From Saccopteryx bilineata (Eukaryota > Chordata > Mammalia > Chiroptera > Emballonuridae): a stretch of DNA of 64,000 nt. Location of the stretch: assembly GCF_036850765.1 (NCBI RefSeq), contig NC_089495.1:201067847-201131846 (forward strand), read 5' to 3'. Both the position numbers and the translations under genes were made by a program. Shown one piece after another: positions 41,959-54,347 of the stretch (positions are counted from its first letter, which is position 1; every line of letters begins with the position of its first letter). Under the pieces are notes generated by a model. The model did no database searches. It worked only from the letters and a program-made list of their open reading frames with translations, and was not told the origin of the DNA.

Positions 41959-42393
41959 TTTCATTAAAAAAATTTATTTATTCAGTTTTAGAAAAAGAAG
42001 AGAGAGAGAAAAGGGGTGGAAGGAGCAGGAAGTGCCTTGACCAGGAAGCCCAAGGTTTTTTGTTTTTTTTTTGTTTGTTTTTTTTTATAGCAACATTATT
42101 TTATTTATTTATTTTTTAAATTTATTCATTTTAGAGAGGAGAGAGAAAGGGAGAGAGAGAGACACAGAGAGGGAGAGAGAGACAGAGAGAGAAGGTGGGG
42201 AGGAGCTGGAAGCATCAACTCCCATATGTGCCTTGACCAGGCAAGCGCAGGGTTTCGAACCGGCAACCTCAGCATTTCCAGGTCGACGCTTTATCCACTG
42301 CGCCACCACAGGTCAGGCAAGCCCAAGGTTTTTAACCGGAGACCTTAGGATTCCAGGTTGACTCTTTATCCACTGCGCCACCTCAGTTCTGGC
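41959..42393 (-). mobile_element. SINE type B, split by a second B
   Basis: Outer antisense B at 41959-42046 and 42334-42393. Flanks tagtctttt on both sides. Confidence 0.85.
42062..42318 (-). mobile_element. SINE type B nested in a B SINE
   Basis: TSD aagcccaaggttttt at 42047-42061 and 42319-42333, in the outer SINE's own body. Confidence 0.92.
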
Positions 42394-42994
42394 TAGAGTC
42401 TTTTAAAGGGAACCATATACTTTGTCGGCCCAAATATTATTGATTTATTCCATAAATATGTATGGAGGGCTCACTGTGTATTAGATACTCAGAAACTGGG
42501 GCACATGAATGAACAAAAGAAACATAATTTCAAAAGGAACACACTATATGTGCCTACCTCATAACCCTGAATTGGATCTGTAGGACTCCTCAGAGCTCTT
42601 CTCCTATACAAGAGCCACTAACTACGCTACATGTTTAACTTAATTAAAATGAAACTAGCACGTCAGTTCCTTAGTTACACTAGCCATACTTCAGGTGGTC
42701 AATGGCTAGTGGTGGCTAGTGGCTACTGTCCTGGACTGGGCAGACTGCACTTTCCATCCTGGCGGAGTTCTGCTGCCAAGCTGCCTTTCCAGATCGCAGT
42801 GGGATCAGCTGAGCGTGTGCCCAGTCGGTGGTACCAGTGCAGCAGACTAACTGATGTGCTCTTGCTCTTCATTCCCCTCATTGCCTGTTTACCTTCCTAG
42901 TTACCCACTCTTATTCCCAGTATTCACGTTCTGAAATAATGACCTGTATGCAAGCTCCCATCCTAGACTCTATTTTTCCTTTTTAAATTATTTT

Positions 42995-43378
42995 TACTTT
43001 TTTTTTTTTTTTGTCTTTTTCTGAAGCTAGAAATGGGGAGAGACAGACAGACTCCCGCATGCGCCCTACCGGGATCCACCCGGCACGCCCACCGGGGCGA
43101 TGCTCTGCCCCTCCGGGGCGTCCCTCTGTTGCAAACAGAGCCACTCTAGCGCCTGGGGCAGAGGCCAAGGAGCCATCCCCAGCGCCCGGGCCATCTTTGC
43201 TCCAATGGAGCGTCGGCTGCGGGAGGGGAAGAGAGAGACAGAGAGGAACGAGAGGGGGAGGGGAGGAGAAGCAGATGGACGCTTCTCCTGTGTGCCCTGG
43301 CCGGGAATCGAACCCGGGACTTCTGCACGCCAGGCCGACGCTCTACCACTGAGCCAACCGGCCAGGGCCTTAAATTAT
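42995..43378 (-). mobile_element. SINE type A
   Basis: Antisense A. Flanks ttaaattatttttac / ttaaattatttttat. It sits in the tail of the C copy to its right. Confidence 0.9.
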
Positions 43379-43650
43379 TTTTATAGAGTGTATGAGAGAG
43401 AAACAGACAGGAAGGCAGGGAGATAAGCATCAACTTGTAATTGCAGCATTTTAGTTGTTCGTTCATTATCTTCTCATATGTGCAGGAGAGTGGGTGGGGC
43501 TCCAGCCAAGCCAGTAACCCCTTGTTCAAGCTGGTGACCCAAGTTCAAGCTGATGAGCCCGCGCTCAAGCCGGTGACCTCAGGGTTTTGAACCTGGGTCT
43601 TCAGTGTCTCAGATCGGTGCTTTAACCACTGCACAACCACCTGGTCAGGC
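43379..43650 (-). mobile_element. SINE type C
   Basis: Antisense C, somewhat shortened, ending ccacctggtcaggc. Confidence 0.85.
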
Positions 43651-43808
43651 TTGCTTTGTTTTGTTATTTTTGTTTGTTTAGACTGTGCTTTCTAGGGGAA
43701 ATCCAGATTAGGTAAGTATGTGTATTCCCTCAATTTTGTGATCAACTATTGATGTAAAAAGTTATTCTAGGAAGTAAGTAACGTTGTCTCATTAAATGTA
43801 CATGTGAG

Positions 43809-43983
43809 GCCTGACCTGTGGTGGTGCAGTGGATGGAAATGTCTTGATCTGGAACGGAGGTCGCTGGTTCGAGGCCTTGGGCTTGCCTGGTCAAAGCACA
43901 TATGGGAGTTGATTCTTCTTGCTCCCCCCCTCTCTCCCTCTCTCTCTCTATCTTCTCTCTAAAATGAATAAATAAAGTCTTTT
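43809..43983 (+). mobile_element. SINE type B
   Basis: Head gcctgacctgtggtggtgca, tail aatgaataaataaagtc. Right neighbour is a C copy. Confidence 0.88.
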
Positions 43984-43995
43984 AAAAAATTTATC

Positions 43996-44321
43996 GCCTG
44001 ACCAGGCGGTGGCACAGTGGATAGAGCGTTGCACTGGGATGTGGAAAGACCCAGGTTCGAGACCCCTAGGTCACCAGCTTGAGCGCGGGCTCATCTGGCT
44101 TGAGCAAAAAAAGCTCACCAGCTTGGACCCAGGGTCGCTGGCTCCAGCAAGGGGTTACTCAGTCTGCTGAAGGCCCGTGGTCAAGGCACATATGAGAAAG
44201 CAATCAATGAACAACTAAGAAGTCGCAACACGCAACGAAAAACTAATGATTGATGCTTCTCATTCCTGTCTGTCTGTCCCTGTCTATCCCTCTGACTCTC
44301 TCTCTGTCTCTGTAAAAAATA
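43996..44321 (+). mobile_element. SINE type C
   Basis: Sense C. TSD aaaaaatttatc at 43984-43995 and 44322-44333. Confidence 0.9.
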
Positions 44322-44654
44322 AAAAAATTTATCAAAAAATTGTGCACATGAGGTGTAACAAACATTCCATTTCAGAAATTATGAAATACAAAAATAAAAT
44401 TTTATTATATTCTCACTATCCTGGCCCATGACTACTTCAAATTTTTGTCTAAAATATTTATCTTGCTATAGCCTTTGCCAAACAAAACAAAACAAAACAA
44501 AACTCTGGGTTTGGGGGAACTGTTTATATGTACGTTAGTGATTTTTTTTTAAACAACTAGTGATTTCTGTTTGTTTTTCCCTCATTAAACTTTGTTTTAA
44601 TGGGTCTCAAAATTCTGTGACAGATTTTTGGTCAAGTTGTTTCCATTAAAAAGT

Positions 44655-44850
44655 ACTGTTTTAGCTTGAACACAGCTTAATCACTTCCCAGTATTGTGAG
44701 GTAGGTGGTATTATCCCTATGCTGTGGATGAGAACATCACTGTACCAAACATCACTGTTAAGTGAGTTGTCCAAGGTCACTTATAGATTCCATGGGCAGA
44801 TGTGAGCCAGTTCTGTCTGAGTCAAAAGTCGTTCCTCATTATTACTATGC
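44655..44850 (-). mobile_element. MIR fragment
   Basis: Antisense: 'gtattatccctatgctgtggatgag', 'taagtgagttgtccaaggtcac', 'gtgagccagttctgtctga'. Confidence 0.7.
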
Positions 44851-45209
44851 TCTACTAAAAAGAGTGCTACCTTGAGTTTTCACTATGTGAGTCATGCAAA
44901 TGCAGGATTTTAAAGGGTATACATTAGGTGAAAATAAGTTTGAAGCATAACTTGAGCATTCAGTAGGAAGGTGGGAGGTGTTGAAGTCTGAGTTTACCCA
45001 GAGAGAAGGGGATTGAGGGCAAAAGCCTAGAGGGCGAGTTTCGTATTTTAGAAGCGAAGGAAAGAAAGAGTTTCTAGGAGGATAAATTTGAATTATTAAT
45101 CATTTTCTATTAGTGTATATAATCTAGAGTTGATTGTATACTTTTATACACTCTAGCAATTATTATGAAGCCAATAATGATCAATTTTCTTATCCTGTTA
45201 TAATTTTAG

Positions 45210-45282
45210 TTCCTTGTGGGAGAGAAAGAAGCTGTTTCATGTTATCCAACGACTGAGTCAAACGCATGTTAATGAAGTAAAG
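45210..45282 (+). CDS. SAMHD1: SAMHD1 exon 3
   Basis: 73 nt. Completes AGT Ser92, then SLWERKKLFHVIQRLSQTHV and NEVK, residues 93-116: the end of the SAM domain and the linker into the HD core. The final Lys corresponds to human K116, which takes part in the allosteric nucleotide site. Acceptor taattttag, donor gtaaga, phase 0 at the 3' end. Confidence 0.95.
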
Positions 45283-45354
45283 GTAAGAGGAATCTAAGTG
45301 TATTACCATGTTTTTAAATATAAAGTGAGATAACTCAAATATCTAGAATTCTTT

Positions 45355-45677
45355 TTTTTAGCAGGAGAGGGAGACAGACAGGGACAGAGAGACAGGAAGG
45401 GAGAGCGATGAGAAGCATCAACTAGTAGTTGCAGCACTTTAGTTGTTCATTGATTGCTTCTCACATGTGCCTTGATGGGGGGGCTCCAGCTGAGCCAGTG
45501 ACCCCTTGCTCAAGCCAGTAACCTTGGGCTTCAAGGCAGTGACCTTTGGGCTCAAGCCAGGGACCATGAGGTCATATCTATGATCCCATGCTCAACCCTG
45601 TAACTTCAGGGTTTTGAACTTGGGTCATCAGCGTTCCAAGTTGACACTCTATCCACTATGCCAACACCTGGTCAGGC
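45355..45677 (-). mobile_element. SINE type C
   Basis: Antisense C. Flanks agaattcttttttt and agaattcattttt. Confidence 0.88.
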
Positions 45678-45689
45678 CAGAATTCATTT

Positions 45690-46031
45690 TTATTTTTATT
45701 TTTATTTTTATTTTTATTTTTTTTACAGACATAGAGAGAGAATCAGAGAGAGGGATAGATAAGGACAGACAGACTTGAACGGAGAGAGATCAGAAGCATC
45801 AATCATCAGTTTTTTCATTGTGACACCTTAGTTATTCATTGATTGCTTTGACTGTGGAGCTACAGCAGACTGAGTAACCCCTTTTTCGAGCCAGCAACCT
45901 TAGGTCCAAACTGGTGAGCTTTGCTCAAACCAGATGAGCCCGTGCTCAAACTGGCAACCTTGGGGTCTCGAACCTGGGTCCTTGGCATCCCAGTCTGACG
46001 CTTTATCCAATGTGCCACCACCTGGTCAGGC
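45690..46031 (-). mobile_element. SINE type C
   Basis: Antisense C with an (ATTTTT)n tail. Its target is the right TSD of the previous copy (gaattcattttt / ggattcattttt). Confidence 0.88.
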
Positions 46032-46061
46032 TAGGATTCATTTTTAGAAGAAGGGAGGGAA

Positions 46062-46238
46062 GCCATGCTAGGGTAGTTCAATTGGTTAGAGCATTGTCCC
46101 CATACGCCAAGGTACAGGTTTGATCCTCGGTCAGGGCTCATAGAAGAATCAATAAATGAGTGCATAAATAAGTGGAACAGCATATCATTGTTTTTCTTTC
46201 TCTTTCTCTCTCTATAAAAATAAATAAAAAGAGTGAAA
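46062..46238 (+). mobile_element. SINE type D, old
   Basis: gccatgctagggtagttcaattggttagagc, 'gaatcaataaatgagtgcat', tail 'tctctctataaaaataaa'. Confidence 0.72.
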
Positions 46239-46307
46239 GAAAAACTACTTCTCAGTAATAAGTTGTGAATAATGGATTTTGACTTTTCTAAACTTGCCAC
46301 ATTTTAT

Positions 46308-46309
46308 TT

Positions 46310-46343
<34 letters not shown>

Positions 46344-46676
46344 GTCAGAGAGAGGGACAGAAAGGGAAAGATAGGAAGGGAGAGAGATGAGAAGCATCAA
46401 TTCTTCATTGCAGCGTCTTTGTTGTTCATTGATTGCTTTCTCATATGTGCCTTGGTGGGGGGCTATAGCAGAGCAAGTGACCTCTTGCTCAAGCCAGCAA
46501 TCTTGGGCTTCAAGCCAGTGACCTTTGGGCTCAAGCCAGCAACCTTGGGCTTCAAGCCAGCGACCCTGTGCTCGAGCGGGATGATCCCATGCTCAAGCCA
46601 GCGATGTCTAGGTTTTGAACCTGGGTCCTCTGCATCCCAGTCTGACACTATCCACTACACCACTGCTTGGTCAGGC
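46308..46676 (-). mobile_element. SINE type C
   Basis: Antisense C preceded by (GA)15. Repeats of 'caagccagcnacctt' five times in the body. Confidence 0.87.
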
Positions 46677-47111
46677 TCTTTTTCTCTCTGAGGATTTTAG
46701 CTATGGGTACTATAATGATATATTCAGAAAAAAATGTAGATACAATATCAGTAGCAATATGGCTTATGTGATCTGAATGAGTTTGTTAAATGAGTGTTTA
46801 ACTTGAATACAAGACTAACTTATTAAAGGCTAATTAAATAATATACATACGAAAAAGGTTGAAATTTTTATCTTTCTGTTGGTAGAATCCATTAGGAAGA
46901 AGTAAAATATACCCAGATCCAATAGAGTTGATTTGCCTGGCAGATAGCTAAATAAGGCAGTGATATTAATCTTATCATTTCACTTAGTATTAGTTTTACT
47001 TGAGAACAGTTAATTGGCTTTGACATTGCACTGTAGATTGGCGATACTACAGAAAAATTTTAGATGGAGGTATGTATTGTTACTTGCATTAATTTAAACA
47101 TAATTTTCTAG

Positions 47112-47273
<162 letters not shown>

Positions 47274-47451
47274 TAAGGAGGGGGTTGGGGTGGGGAACTT
47301 CCAGTTATTAAGTACCTTATCTGTCTCATGAGATGGTTGTCTCATCTTATTTTTTAGGGAAGTTTTATAAAATGGTAATCATATCCTTATTTTATTGATG
47401 AAAAAAATTGAGGCTTTCCTCTCTCTTGCTGTATTTTATTAATTTAACGTG

Positions 47452-47528
47452 CACTGTTCACAAAAATTAGGGGATATTTTAAAATGAATATGAAGCGTTG
47501 TAATATCCCCTAATTTTTGTGAGCTGTG
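47452..47528. mobile_element. Palindromic MITE (hairpin)
   Basis: Perfect 20-bp arms cacaaaaattaggggatatt (47459-47478) and aatatcccctaatttttgtg (47503-47522) around a 24-nt loop. Outer bases (cactgtt / gagctgtg) extend the match loosely. Looks like a tiny mariner-type MITE. Its right end forms part of the L1 TSD. Confidence 0.7.
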
Positions 47529-48214
47529 TATTTTATTTTATTTTATTTTTTTTGATCACTTTTATTCCTCTCGTTACTTGGCTTGTGTTTACACATTTAC
47601 TCTAATTGCCTCCTCTACCCTTAGCTAATAATAATCCAGTCCTGTCATACCTGGGTGTGGACTCACAGGCCATGGCTTGTTTTAACTCTTTAGCCTTTCT
47701 GTGCTGTATTTTCTTCCTTTTTTATTGAATTTACGCGGGTGACACTGGTTAACAAAATGGTTACAGGTGCACACTCCCACAACACATCATCTGTACACTG
47801 TACTGTGAGTTCAGCACCCCAAGTCAGATCTCTGTCCATCACTACTTATTCCCCCATGTGCTTTCCTCCACCGCCTTAGCCCCCCCACCCCCACCCCCGG
47901 AAATCACCACACTATTATCCTTGAGTTTTTCCTCGTTTTTGCTCAGTCTCTCCATCCCCTCGCTCAGTCCCTCCATCCCCTCACTCAGTCCCCCAAACCC
48001 CTTTAAATGACTGCAGTCAGCTTGCTCTCTCTGAGTCTGTCTCTATTTTGCTTGTTAGTTCATTTTGTTCATTAGATGCCACTCTGAGTGAAGTCGTGTA
48101 GTACTTGTCGTTTTCTGACTGGCTTATTTCATTTGCTCTCCAGGTCCGTGCTGTCACGAAGGGTAAGATTTTCTTTTTTACGGTGGAGTAGTCTACTGTA
48201 TAAATGTACTATAG

Positions 48215-48588
48215 TTTTTTTGTTTTCTTTGTTTGCTTTTTAGCAAGAGTGTGAGAGAGAGAACAGGGACAGACAGATTAGAAGCATCAAGCTATAGTTG
48301 TGGCACCTTAGTTGTTCGTTGACTGCTTTCTCATATGTGCCTTGACTGGGGGGCTCCAGCTAAGACAGTGACCTCTTGATCAAGCCAGTGATCTTGGGCT
48401 TCAAGCCAGCAAGCAACCTTTGGGCTCAAACCAGCAACCATAGGGTCATGGCTATGATCCCACACTCAGGCTGACCCACTCTCAAGTTGGATGTGCCCGT
48501 GCTCAAGTCAGCAACCTCAGGGCTTCAAATCTGGGTCCTTAGCATCCCAGACTGATGCTCTATTCACTGCACTACCACCTGGTCAGGC
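48215..48588 (-). mobile_element. SINE type C
   Basis: Antisense C. Flanks tgtactatagtttttt and tgtaccacagctttttt. Confidence 0.87.
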
Positions 48589-50331
48589 TGTACCACAGCT
48601 TTTTTTTTCCCTTTTTTTATTAATTGATTGTGTTTACATAGATTCTAGTGTCCCCCTCCCTATACTGCCCTCCCCTTTTCATTTGCTTTTCTGCTCTCAT
48701 CCCATCCTATCACCCTATCATCCCCTTTCCCTCTGTCCGCTTTCCTTCTGGATCCTTTGATCCCGCCTCTGTCTCTGTTCCGCTCCTCAGTTCATATTGT
48801 TTGTCGAATTTTTCAAATGAGAGAGGTCATATGATATTTTTCTTTCTCTGCCTGGCTTATGTTACTTAACATTATAGTTTCCAGGTCCATCCATGTTGTC
48901 GCAAAATGTAATATTTCCTTCTTTTTCATGACCTCATAGTATTCCATTGTGTATATGTACCATAGCTTTTTAATCCATTTGTCCACTGTTGAACACTTGG
49001 ACTGTTTTCAGATCTTGGCTATTGTAAACAATGCTGCCATAAACATGGGGGTGCATTTCTCCTTTTGAATCGTTGATGTGGTGTTCTTTGGATATATTCC
49101 TAAAAGTGAGATGGCTGGGTCAAAAGGCAGTTCCATTTTTAATTTTTTGAGGAATCTCCATACTGTTTTCCACAGTGGCTGCACCAGTCTGCATTCCCAC
49201 CAGCAATGCAGGAGGGTTCTCTTTTCCCACATCCTCGCCAGCACTTACTCTGTATTGTTTTGTTGAGGAGCGCCATTCTGACTGGTGTGAGGTGATATCT
49301 CATTGTGGTATTAATTTGCATTTCTCTAATGATTAGTGATGTTGAACATTTTTTCATATGCCTGTTGGCCATCTGTAGATCCTCTTTGGAGAAGTGTCTA
49401 TTCATTTCTTTTGCCCATTTTTTGATTGGATTGTTTGTCTTCCTGTAAGTTGATTTTTACAAGTTCTTTATAAATTTTGGTTATTAACCCCTTATCAGAT
49501 GTATTGTCAAATATGTTCTCCCATTGTGTAGTTTGCCTTTTTATTTGTCTTTAGCCATGCCAAAGCTTTTTAGTTTGAAATACTCCCATTTGTTTATCCT
49601 GTCTTTTATTTCACTTGCCCGTGGAGATAAATCGGCAAATATATTGCTGCGAGAGAGGTCGGTGATCTTACTGCCTATGTTTTCTTCTAAGATGCTTATG
49701 GTTTCACAACTTACATTTAAGTCTTTTATCCATTTTGAGTTTATTTTTGTGAATGGTGTAAGTTGGTGGTCTAGTTTCATTTTTTTGCAGGTAGCTGTCC
49801 AATTTTCCCAACACCATTTGTTGAAGAGGCTGTCTTTATTCCGTTGTATTCTCTTACCTCCTTTGTCAAATATCAGTTGTCTTTAAAGGTGTGGGTTTAT
49901 TTCTGGGTTTTATGTTCTGTTCCATTGATCTATATGCCTGTTCTTATACCAGTACCAGGCTGTTTTGAGTACAATGGCCTTGTAGTATAACTTGATATCA
50001 GGAAGTGTGATACCACCTACTTTATTCTTCTTTTTCAAGATTGCTGAGGCTATTCGTGTTCTTTTTTGGTTTCATATGAATTTTTGAAATATTTTTTCTA
50101 TATCTTTGAAATATGTCATTGGTATTTTCATAGGAATTGCATTGAATTTATAAATTGCTTTGGGTAATATAGACATTTTAATGATGTTTTTTCTTCCTAA
50201 CCATGAACACGGTATATGCTTCCACTTGTTTATATCTTCCTTGATTTCTTTTATCAATGTTTTATAATTTTCCGAGTACAAGCCTTTAACCTCTTGGTTA
50301 TATTTATTCTTAGTACTTTATTTTTATTTAT

Positions 50332-50659
50332 TTATTATTTTTTTGTGTGTGTGGCAGAGACAGAGTAAGAGAGAGGGACAGACAGGGACAGATAGATAGG
50401 AAGGGAGAGAGACGAGAAACATCAATTCTTCGTTGCGGTTTCTTAGTTGTTCATTGATTACTTTCTCATATGTGCCTTGACCGGGGGGATACAGCAGACC
50501 AATTGACCCCTTGCTCGAGCCAGCAACCTTGTACTCAACCTGGTGAGCCTTGCTCAAACCAGATGAGCCCTTGCTCAAGCTGGCGACCTCGGGGTCTTGA
50601 ACCTGGGTCCTCCACATCCCAGTCCAATGCTCTGTCCACTGCGCCACCACCCTGTCAAG
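50332..50659 (-). mobile_element. SINE type C in L1
   Basis: Antisense C. Flanks agtactttattttt and gatactttattttt. Confidence 0.88.
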
Positions 50660-50876
50660 TGATACTTTATTTTTTTTTTGTTGTAATAGTGAAGGGGATT
50701 GTTTTCTTAATTTTTCTTTCTTACAGTTTATTTTTGGTTTATAAAAATGCCTCTGATTCTGTGTATTAATTTTATACCGTGCCACCTTGCTGAATTCATT
50801 TATTAGGTCCAGTAGTTTTTTGACTGAGACTTTAGGGTTTTCTATATATAATATCATATCTGTAAATAATGATAGT

Positions 50877-51653
50877 GTTTTTTTTGTTGTTTTGGGGTTT
50901 TTTTTGTATTTTTCTTTCGTTGTTTTTTTTTTTGTATTTTTCCAAAGCTGGAAATGGAGAGAGACAGTCAGACAGACTTCCGCATGCGCCCGACCAGGAT
51001 CCACCCGGCACGCCCACCAGGGGGCGACGCTCTGCCCCTCTGGGGCATCGCTCTGTCACGACCAGAGCCACTCTAGCGCCTGGGGCAGAGGCCAAGGAGC
51101 CATCCTCAGTGCCCGGGCCATCTTTGCTCCAGTGGAGCCTCGCTGCAGGAGGGGAAGAGAGAGACAGAGAGAAAGGAGAGGGGGAGGGGTGGAGAAGCAG
51201 ATTGGCGCTTCTCCTGTGTGCCCTGGGAATCGAACCCGGGACCCCTGCACGCCAGGCCGACGCTCTACCACTGAGCCAACCGGCCAGGGCCTGTATTTTT
51301 CTGAAGCTGGAAATGGGGAGGCAGTCAGACAGACTCCAACATGCGCCTGACCAGGATCCACCCGGCACGCCCACCAGGGGGCGATGCTCTGCCCATCTGG
51401 GGTGTCACTCTGTCGCAACCAGAGCCACTCTAGCGCCTGGGGCAGAGGCCAAGGAGCCATCCCCAGTGCCCGGGCCATCTTTTGCTCCAATGGAGCCTCA
51501 GCTGTGGAAGGGGAAGAGAGAGACAGAGAGGAAGGAGAAGGGAAGGGGTGGAGAAGCAGATGGGCACCTCTCCTGTGTGCCCTGGCTGGGATTCGAACCC
51601 GGGACTTCCTCACGCCAGGCCGACACTCTGCCACTGAGCAAACCGGCCAGGGC
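50877..51653 (-). mobile_element. SINE type A, split by another A
   Basis: Tail at 50877-50911, body 51291-51653. TSD aataatgatagt at 50865-50876 and 51654-51665. Confidence 0.85.
50912..51290 (-). mobile_element. SINE type A nested in the A tail
   Basis: Antisense A with a short gap in the head (ccctgggaatcgaac). Flanks tgtatttttc on both sides. Confidence 0.85.
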
Positions 51654-51665
51654 AATAATGATAGT

Positions 51666-52054
51666 TTTTTGTTTTTTTTTTGTTTGTTTGTTTGTTTGTT
51701 TGTTTGTTTTTCTGAAGCTGGAAACGGGGAGAGACAGACAGACTCCCGCATGCGCCCGACCGGGATCCACCCAGCACGCCCACCAGGGGCGACGCTCTGA
51801 CCCTCCGGGGCGTCGCTCTGCCGCGACCAGAGCCACTCTAGCGCCTGGGGCAGAGGCCAAGGAGCCATCCCCAGCACCCGGGCCATCTTTGCTCCAATGG
51901 AGCCTTGGCTGCGGGAGGGGAAGAGAGAGACAGAGAGGAAGGAGGGGGGGGGTGGAGAAGCAAATGGGTGCTTCTATGTGCCCTGGCCGGGAATCGAACC
52001 CGGGACTTCCTCACGCCAGGCCGACACTCTACCACTGAGCAAACCGGCCAGGGC
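51666..52054 (-). mobile_element. SINE type A, second use of the same target
   Basis: Antisense A with a (TTTG)n tail at 51680-51708. TSD aataatgatagt at 51654-51665 and 52055-52066. Confidence 0.92.
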
Positions 52055-52168
52055 AATAATGATAGTTTTATTTCTTCATTTCCAATTTGGATGCCTTTTA
52101 TTTCTTCTTCTGGAGTGATTGCTATAACTAGAACTTCCAGTACTATGTTGAATAAAAGTAGTGAAAGG

Positions 52169-52351
52169 TGCCTGACCTGTGGTGGCGCAGTGGATAAAGC
52201 CTTGACCTGGAATGCTGAGGTCGCCGGTTTGATACCCTGGGTTTGCCTGGTCAAGGCACATATGGGGGTTGATGCTTCCTGCTCCTCCCCACCTCCCTCT
52301 CTCTCTCTCTCTTTTCTCCGAAATGAATAAATAAAATAAAAATAATTTTAA
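52169..52351 (+). mobile_element. SINE type B in L1
   Basis: Sense B. Flanks aaaagtagtgaaagg and aaaagtggtgaaagg. Confidence 0.9.
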
Positions 52352-54347
52352 AAAAAAGTGGTGAAAGGGGCACTCCTGCCTTGTTCCTGATCTTAAGGGG
52401 ATTGCTTTTAATTTTTGCCCATTAATTATGTTATCTGTGGGTTTGTCATAGATGGCCTTTATCATGTTGAGGTATGTTACCTGTGTTCCCACTTTGTTGA
52501 GAGTTTTGATCATAAATGGGTGCTGGATTTTATCGAATGCTTTTTCTGCATATATTGAAATTATCATGTGGTTTTTCTCCTTCTTTTTGTTTATGTGATG
52601 AATCATACTGATTTGCGAATATTGTACCGTTCTTGCCTCCCTAGAATAAATCCCACTTGATCATGATGCATGATTTTTTTCATGTTTTGCTGGATCCGGT
52701 TTGATAATATTTTGTTGAGAATTTTAGCATCTAAATTCATCAGGGATATTGGCCTACAGTTTTCTTTCTTTGTGTTGTCTTTGCCTGGTTTTGGAATCAG
52801 AATTTTGCTCGCCTCATAAAAGGAGCTTGGAAGTTTGCCCTCCTCTTGAGATTTTTGAAATAGCTTGAGAAGGATAGGAGTTAGTTCTTCTTTGAATGTT
52901 TGGTAGAATTCACCTGTGAAGCCATCTGGCCCAGGGCTTTTGTTTGTTGGGAGTTTTTCAATAACTGTTTTGATCTCATTTGTTGTAATTGGTCTATTTA
53001 GGTTTTCTGATTCTTCCAGATTGATTTTTGAAAGATTATGTTTTTCAAGGAATTTGTCCATTTCACCTAGGTTGTCTAGTTTTTTGGCATACAGTTTTTC
53101 ACAGTATTTTCTTATAATCCTCTGTATTTCTTCTGTGTCCATTGTTATTCTCCACCCTCATTTCTATTTTTATTTATTTGAGTCCTTTCTCTTTTTTTCT
53201 TGGTGAGTCTTGCTAAGATCGATCTTGTTTACTTTTTCAAAGAACCAGCTCTTGGTTTCATTGATCCTCTATATTGTTTCTTTAGCCTCTATGTCATTTA
53301 TTTCCACTCTGATCTTTATTATTTCCTTCCTTCTATTTCCTCTAGGCTTTACTTGCTGTTCTTTTTCTGGTTCTTATAGTTGCAGGATTAAGTTGTTTAT
53401 TTGAGCTTTTTCTAGCTTCTTAAGGTATGCCTGTAATGCTGTGAACTTCCCTCTCAGGACTGCTTTTGCTGTGTCCCAGATTTCGTGTTGTTATATGCTC
53501 ATTTTCATTTGTTTCAAAGAAAATTTTAATTTCTTCCTTATCTCATTGTTGACCCATTTGTTGTTTAATAACATGCTGTTTAGTTTCCAAGTGTTTGAGG
53601 GTTTTTCAGTTTTCCTATTGTAGTTGATTTCTAGTTTCATGCCATTGTGGTCAAAGAAGATGCTTGATATTGTTTCAATCTTCTTAAATTTGTTGAGACT
53701 CGTTTTATGCCCTAATATGTGGTCTATCCGAGAGAATGTACCATGCGCACTTGAAAAGAATGTATATTCTGCTGCTTTAGGGTGAAAGGTTCTGAAGATA
53801 TCTATTAAATCCAGTTGATCTAGTGTGTCCCTTAAGTCTGCTGTTTCTTTGTTAATTTTCTTTCTTGAGGATCTATCCATTGATGTTAGTGGGGTATTGA
53901 AATCCCCTACTATTATAGTATTGCTGTTGATCTCTCCCTTTATGTCCATCAAAATCTGCTTTATATATTTAGGTGCTTCTATTAGGTGCATAGATATTTA
54001 TAAAGGCTATTTCTTTCTGTTGGATTGCTCCCTTTATCATTATGTAGTGACCTTCTTTATCCTTTACAATAGCCTTTGTTTTAAAGTCTGTTTTGTCAGT
54101 TATAAGTATTGCTACCCCAGCTGTTTTTTCATTTACATCTGCCTGAAATATTTTTTTCCATCTTTTTATTTTCAGTTTATGTGTATCTTTTGTTTTGAGG
54201 TACATCTCCTGTGGATAGCATATGTATGGGTCCTGTTTTTCTTATCCATTCAGCTACCCTATGTATTTTTATTGGAGCATTTAATCCATTTACATTAAAG
54301 GTTATTATTGATACGTAGTTGTTTATTGCCATTTTTTTTCTTTAAAT

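Larger units (their letters stand above)
39165..45209 (+). other. SAMHD1: SAMHD1 intron 2
   Basis: 6.0-kb intron. A solo LTR at 39205-39828, a run of SINEs, two MIR fragments. Unassigned: 39833-39950, 41110-41370, 41500-41958, 42395-42994, 43655-43805, 44335-44650 (with an (AAAAC)n run 44481-44508) and 44850-45200. Confidence 0.9.
45283..47111 (+). other. SAMHD1: SAMHD1 intron 3
   Basis: 1.83 kb, mostly four SINEs and a (GA)n run (46311-46340). 46677-47100 holds no recognisable feature. Confidence 0.9.
48813..54332 (-). pseudogene. L1 ORF2 remnant (endonuclease-reverse transcriptase)
   Basis: Start ATG is the complement of 54330-54332; the terminal TGA is the complement of 48813-48815. Recognisable: endonuclease segments (53491-53991, VGDFNTPLTSMDRSSRK and DHILGHKTSLNKF), RT segment (52603-53142, [40 protein letters not shown]), a catalytic-box remnant TDMILYIENP (about 50860) and the C-terminal [13 protein letters not shown] (49008-49244). 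SINEs, frameshifts and stops inactivate it. Confidence 0.85.

Noticed and set aside
50869..52038. 389-codon open frame
   Set aside because: Reads through three antisense A SINEs; the sequence is SINE-derived and the same peptides recur at every A copy.
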